22,095 nt of DNA. It comes from an uncultured Collinsella sp. Its GTDB lineage: Bacteria; Actinomycetota; Coriobacteriia; Coriobacteriales; Coriobacteriaceae. Below are positions 22,041-22,095 of this stretch, piece by piece. The first letter of the stretch is position 1; the number at the start of each line of letters is the position of its first letter. The notes below the pieces were generated by a model. The model saw only the letters and a list, made by a program, of their open reading frames with translations, was not told the DNA's origin and searched no databases. The stretch spans positions 1-22,095 of the forward strand of contig CAUBTS010000020.1 of the NCBI GenBank assembly GCA_958438955.1. Reading direction: 5' to 3'. The position numbers were made by a program, and so were the translations under genes.

Positions 22041-22095
22041 TTACTCGGCGTCGTGGTGACGGCGGGGCTTGCGGCCTCCGTTGTCGCCGGGACGG
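22041..22095 (-). CDS. C-terminal end of an unidentified protein
   Basis: The last 17 codons of a minus-strand gene that begins beyond the window, ending VPGDNGGRKPRRHHDAE before TAA at 22041-22043. The tail is glycine- and arginine-rich, as is common in RNA-binding proteins. That would fit an RNA-decay gene next to rnj, such as polynucleotide phosphorylase, but the fragment is too short to name. A good terminator follows the stop codon, which supports that the frame is real. Confidence 0.5.
   Translation of the reverse strand, partial: RPGDNGGRKPRRHHDAE

Overview
The window looks like about 22 kb of core chromosome from a Coriobacteriia actinobacterium, most likely Collinsella or a close relative. 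This is inferred from the moderately high G+C, the gene order and protein sequences that read as Coriobacteriia; no database search was possible. Almost every base is in housekeeping genes. Nearly all are on the minus strand; the plus strand carries only the tail of a glycosyltransferase at the left edge and the lexA operon.

Layout, left to right. (1) 1-387: 3' end of a lipid glycosyltransferase (+). (2) 388-779: a non-coding gap filled by three long hairpins. The two outer ones share one loop core but have different, self-complementary arms. (3) 780-2172: a minus-strand group of LysM membrane protein, nrdR and dut. (4) 2244-3684: an SOS control region with three LexA boxes exactly 28 bp apart, then lexA and an overlapping membrane acyltransferase gene (+). 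(5) 3669-10348: a minus-strand series of rny, GHKL ATPase, spoVS-like gene, miaB, miaA and hflX, ending tail-to-tail over the acyltransferase gene. (6) 10549-12517: recA-recX with a LexA-controlled promoter and a terminator. (7) 12685-21789: a tightly packed series of rnj, ftsK, rodZ-like gene, yajQ, rimO, pgsA and cinA ending in a clean terminator. (8) 21989-22095: terminator and last codons of another minus-strand gene.

The themes are SOS response (lexA, the LysM gene, recA, recX), RNA decay (RNase Y and RNase J), tRNA and ribosome modification (MiaA, MiaB, RimO, HflX), and envelope or chromosome segregation functions (FtsK, RodZ-like, PgsA). The LysM protein, divergent from lexA under shared operators, matches the arrangement of SOS division inhibitors such as YneA.

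The strongest candidate for something undescribed is the hairpin pair at 401-502 and 661-763. Each lies 13-16 nt after a stop codon, in the sense direction of the gene before it. Both have the same roughly 36-nt loop core, two compensatory base-pair changes next to it and the same A/C mismatch, but different outer arms. Other points of interest are a 12-bp inverted repeat covering the nrdR start codon, helically phased TTTGGTC repeats upstream of the recA promoter, a terminator-like hairpin in the rny leader, and a probable spoVS promoter with a palindrome between its -35 and -10.
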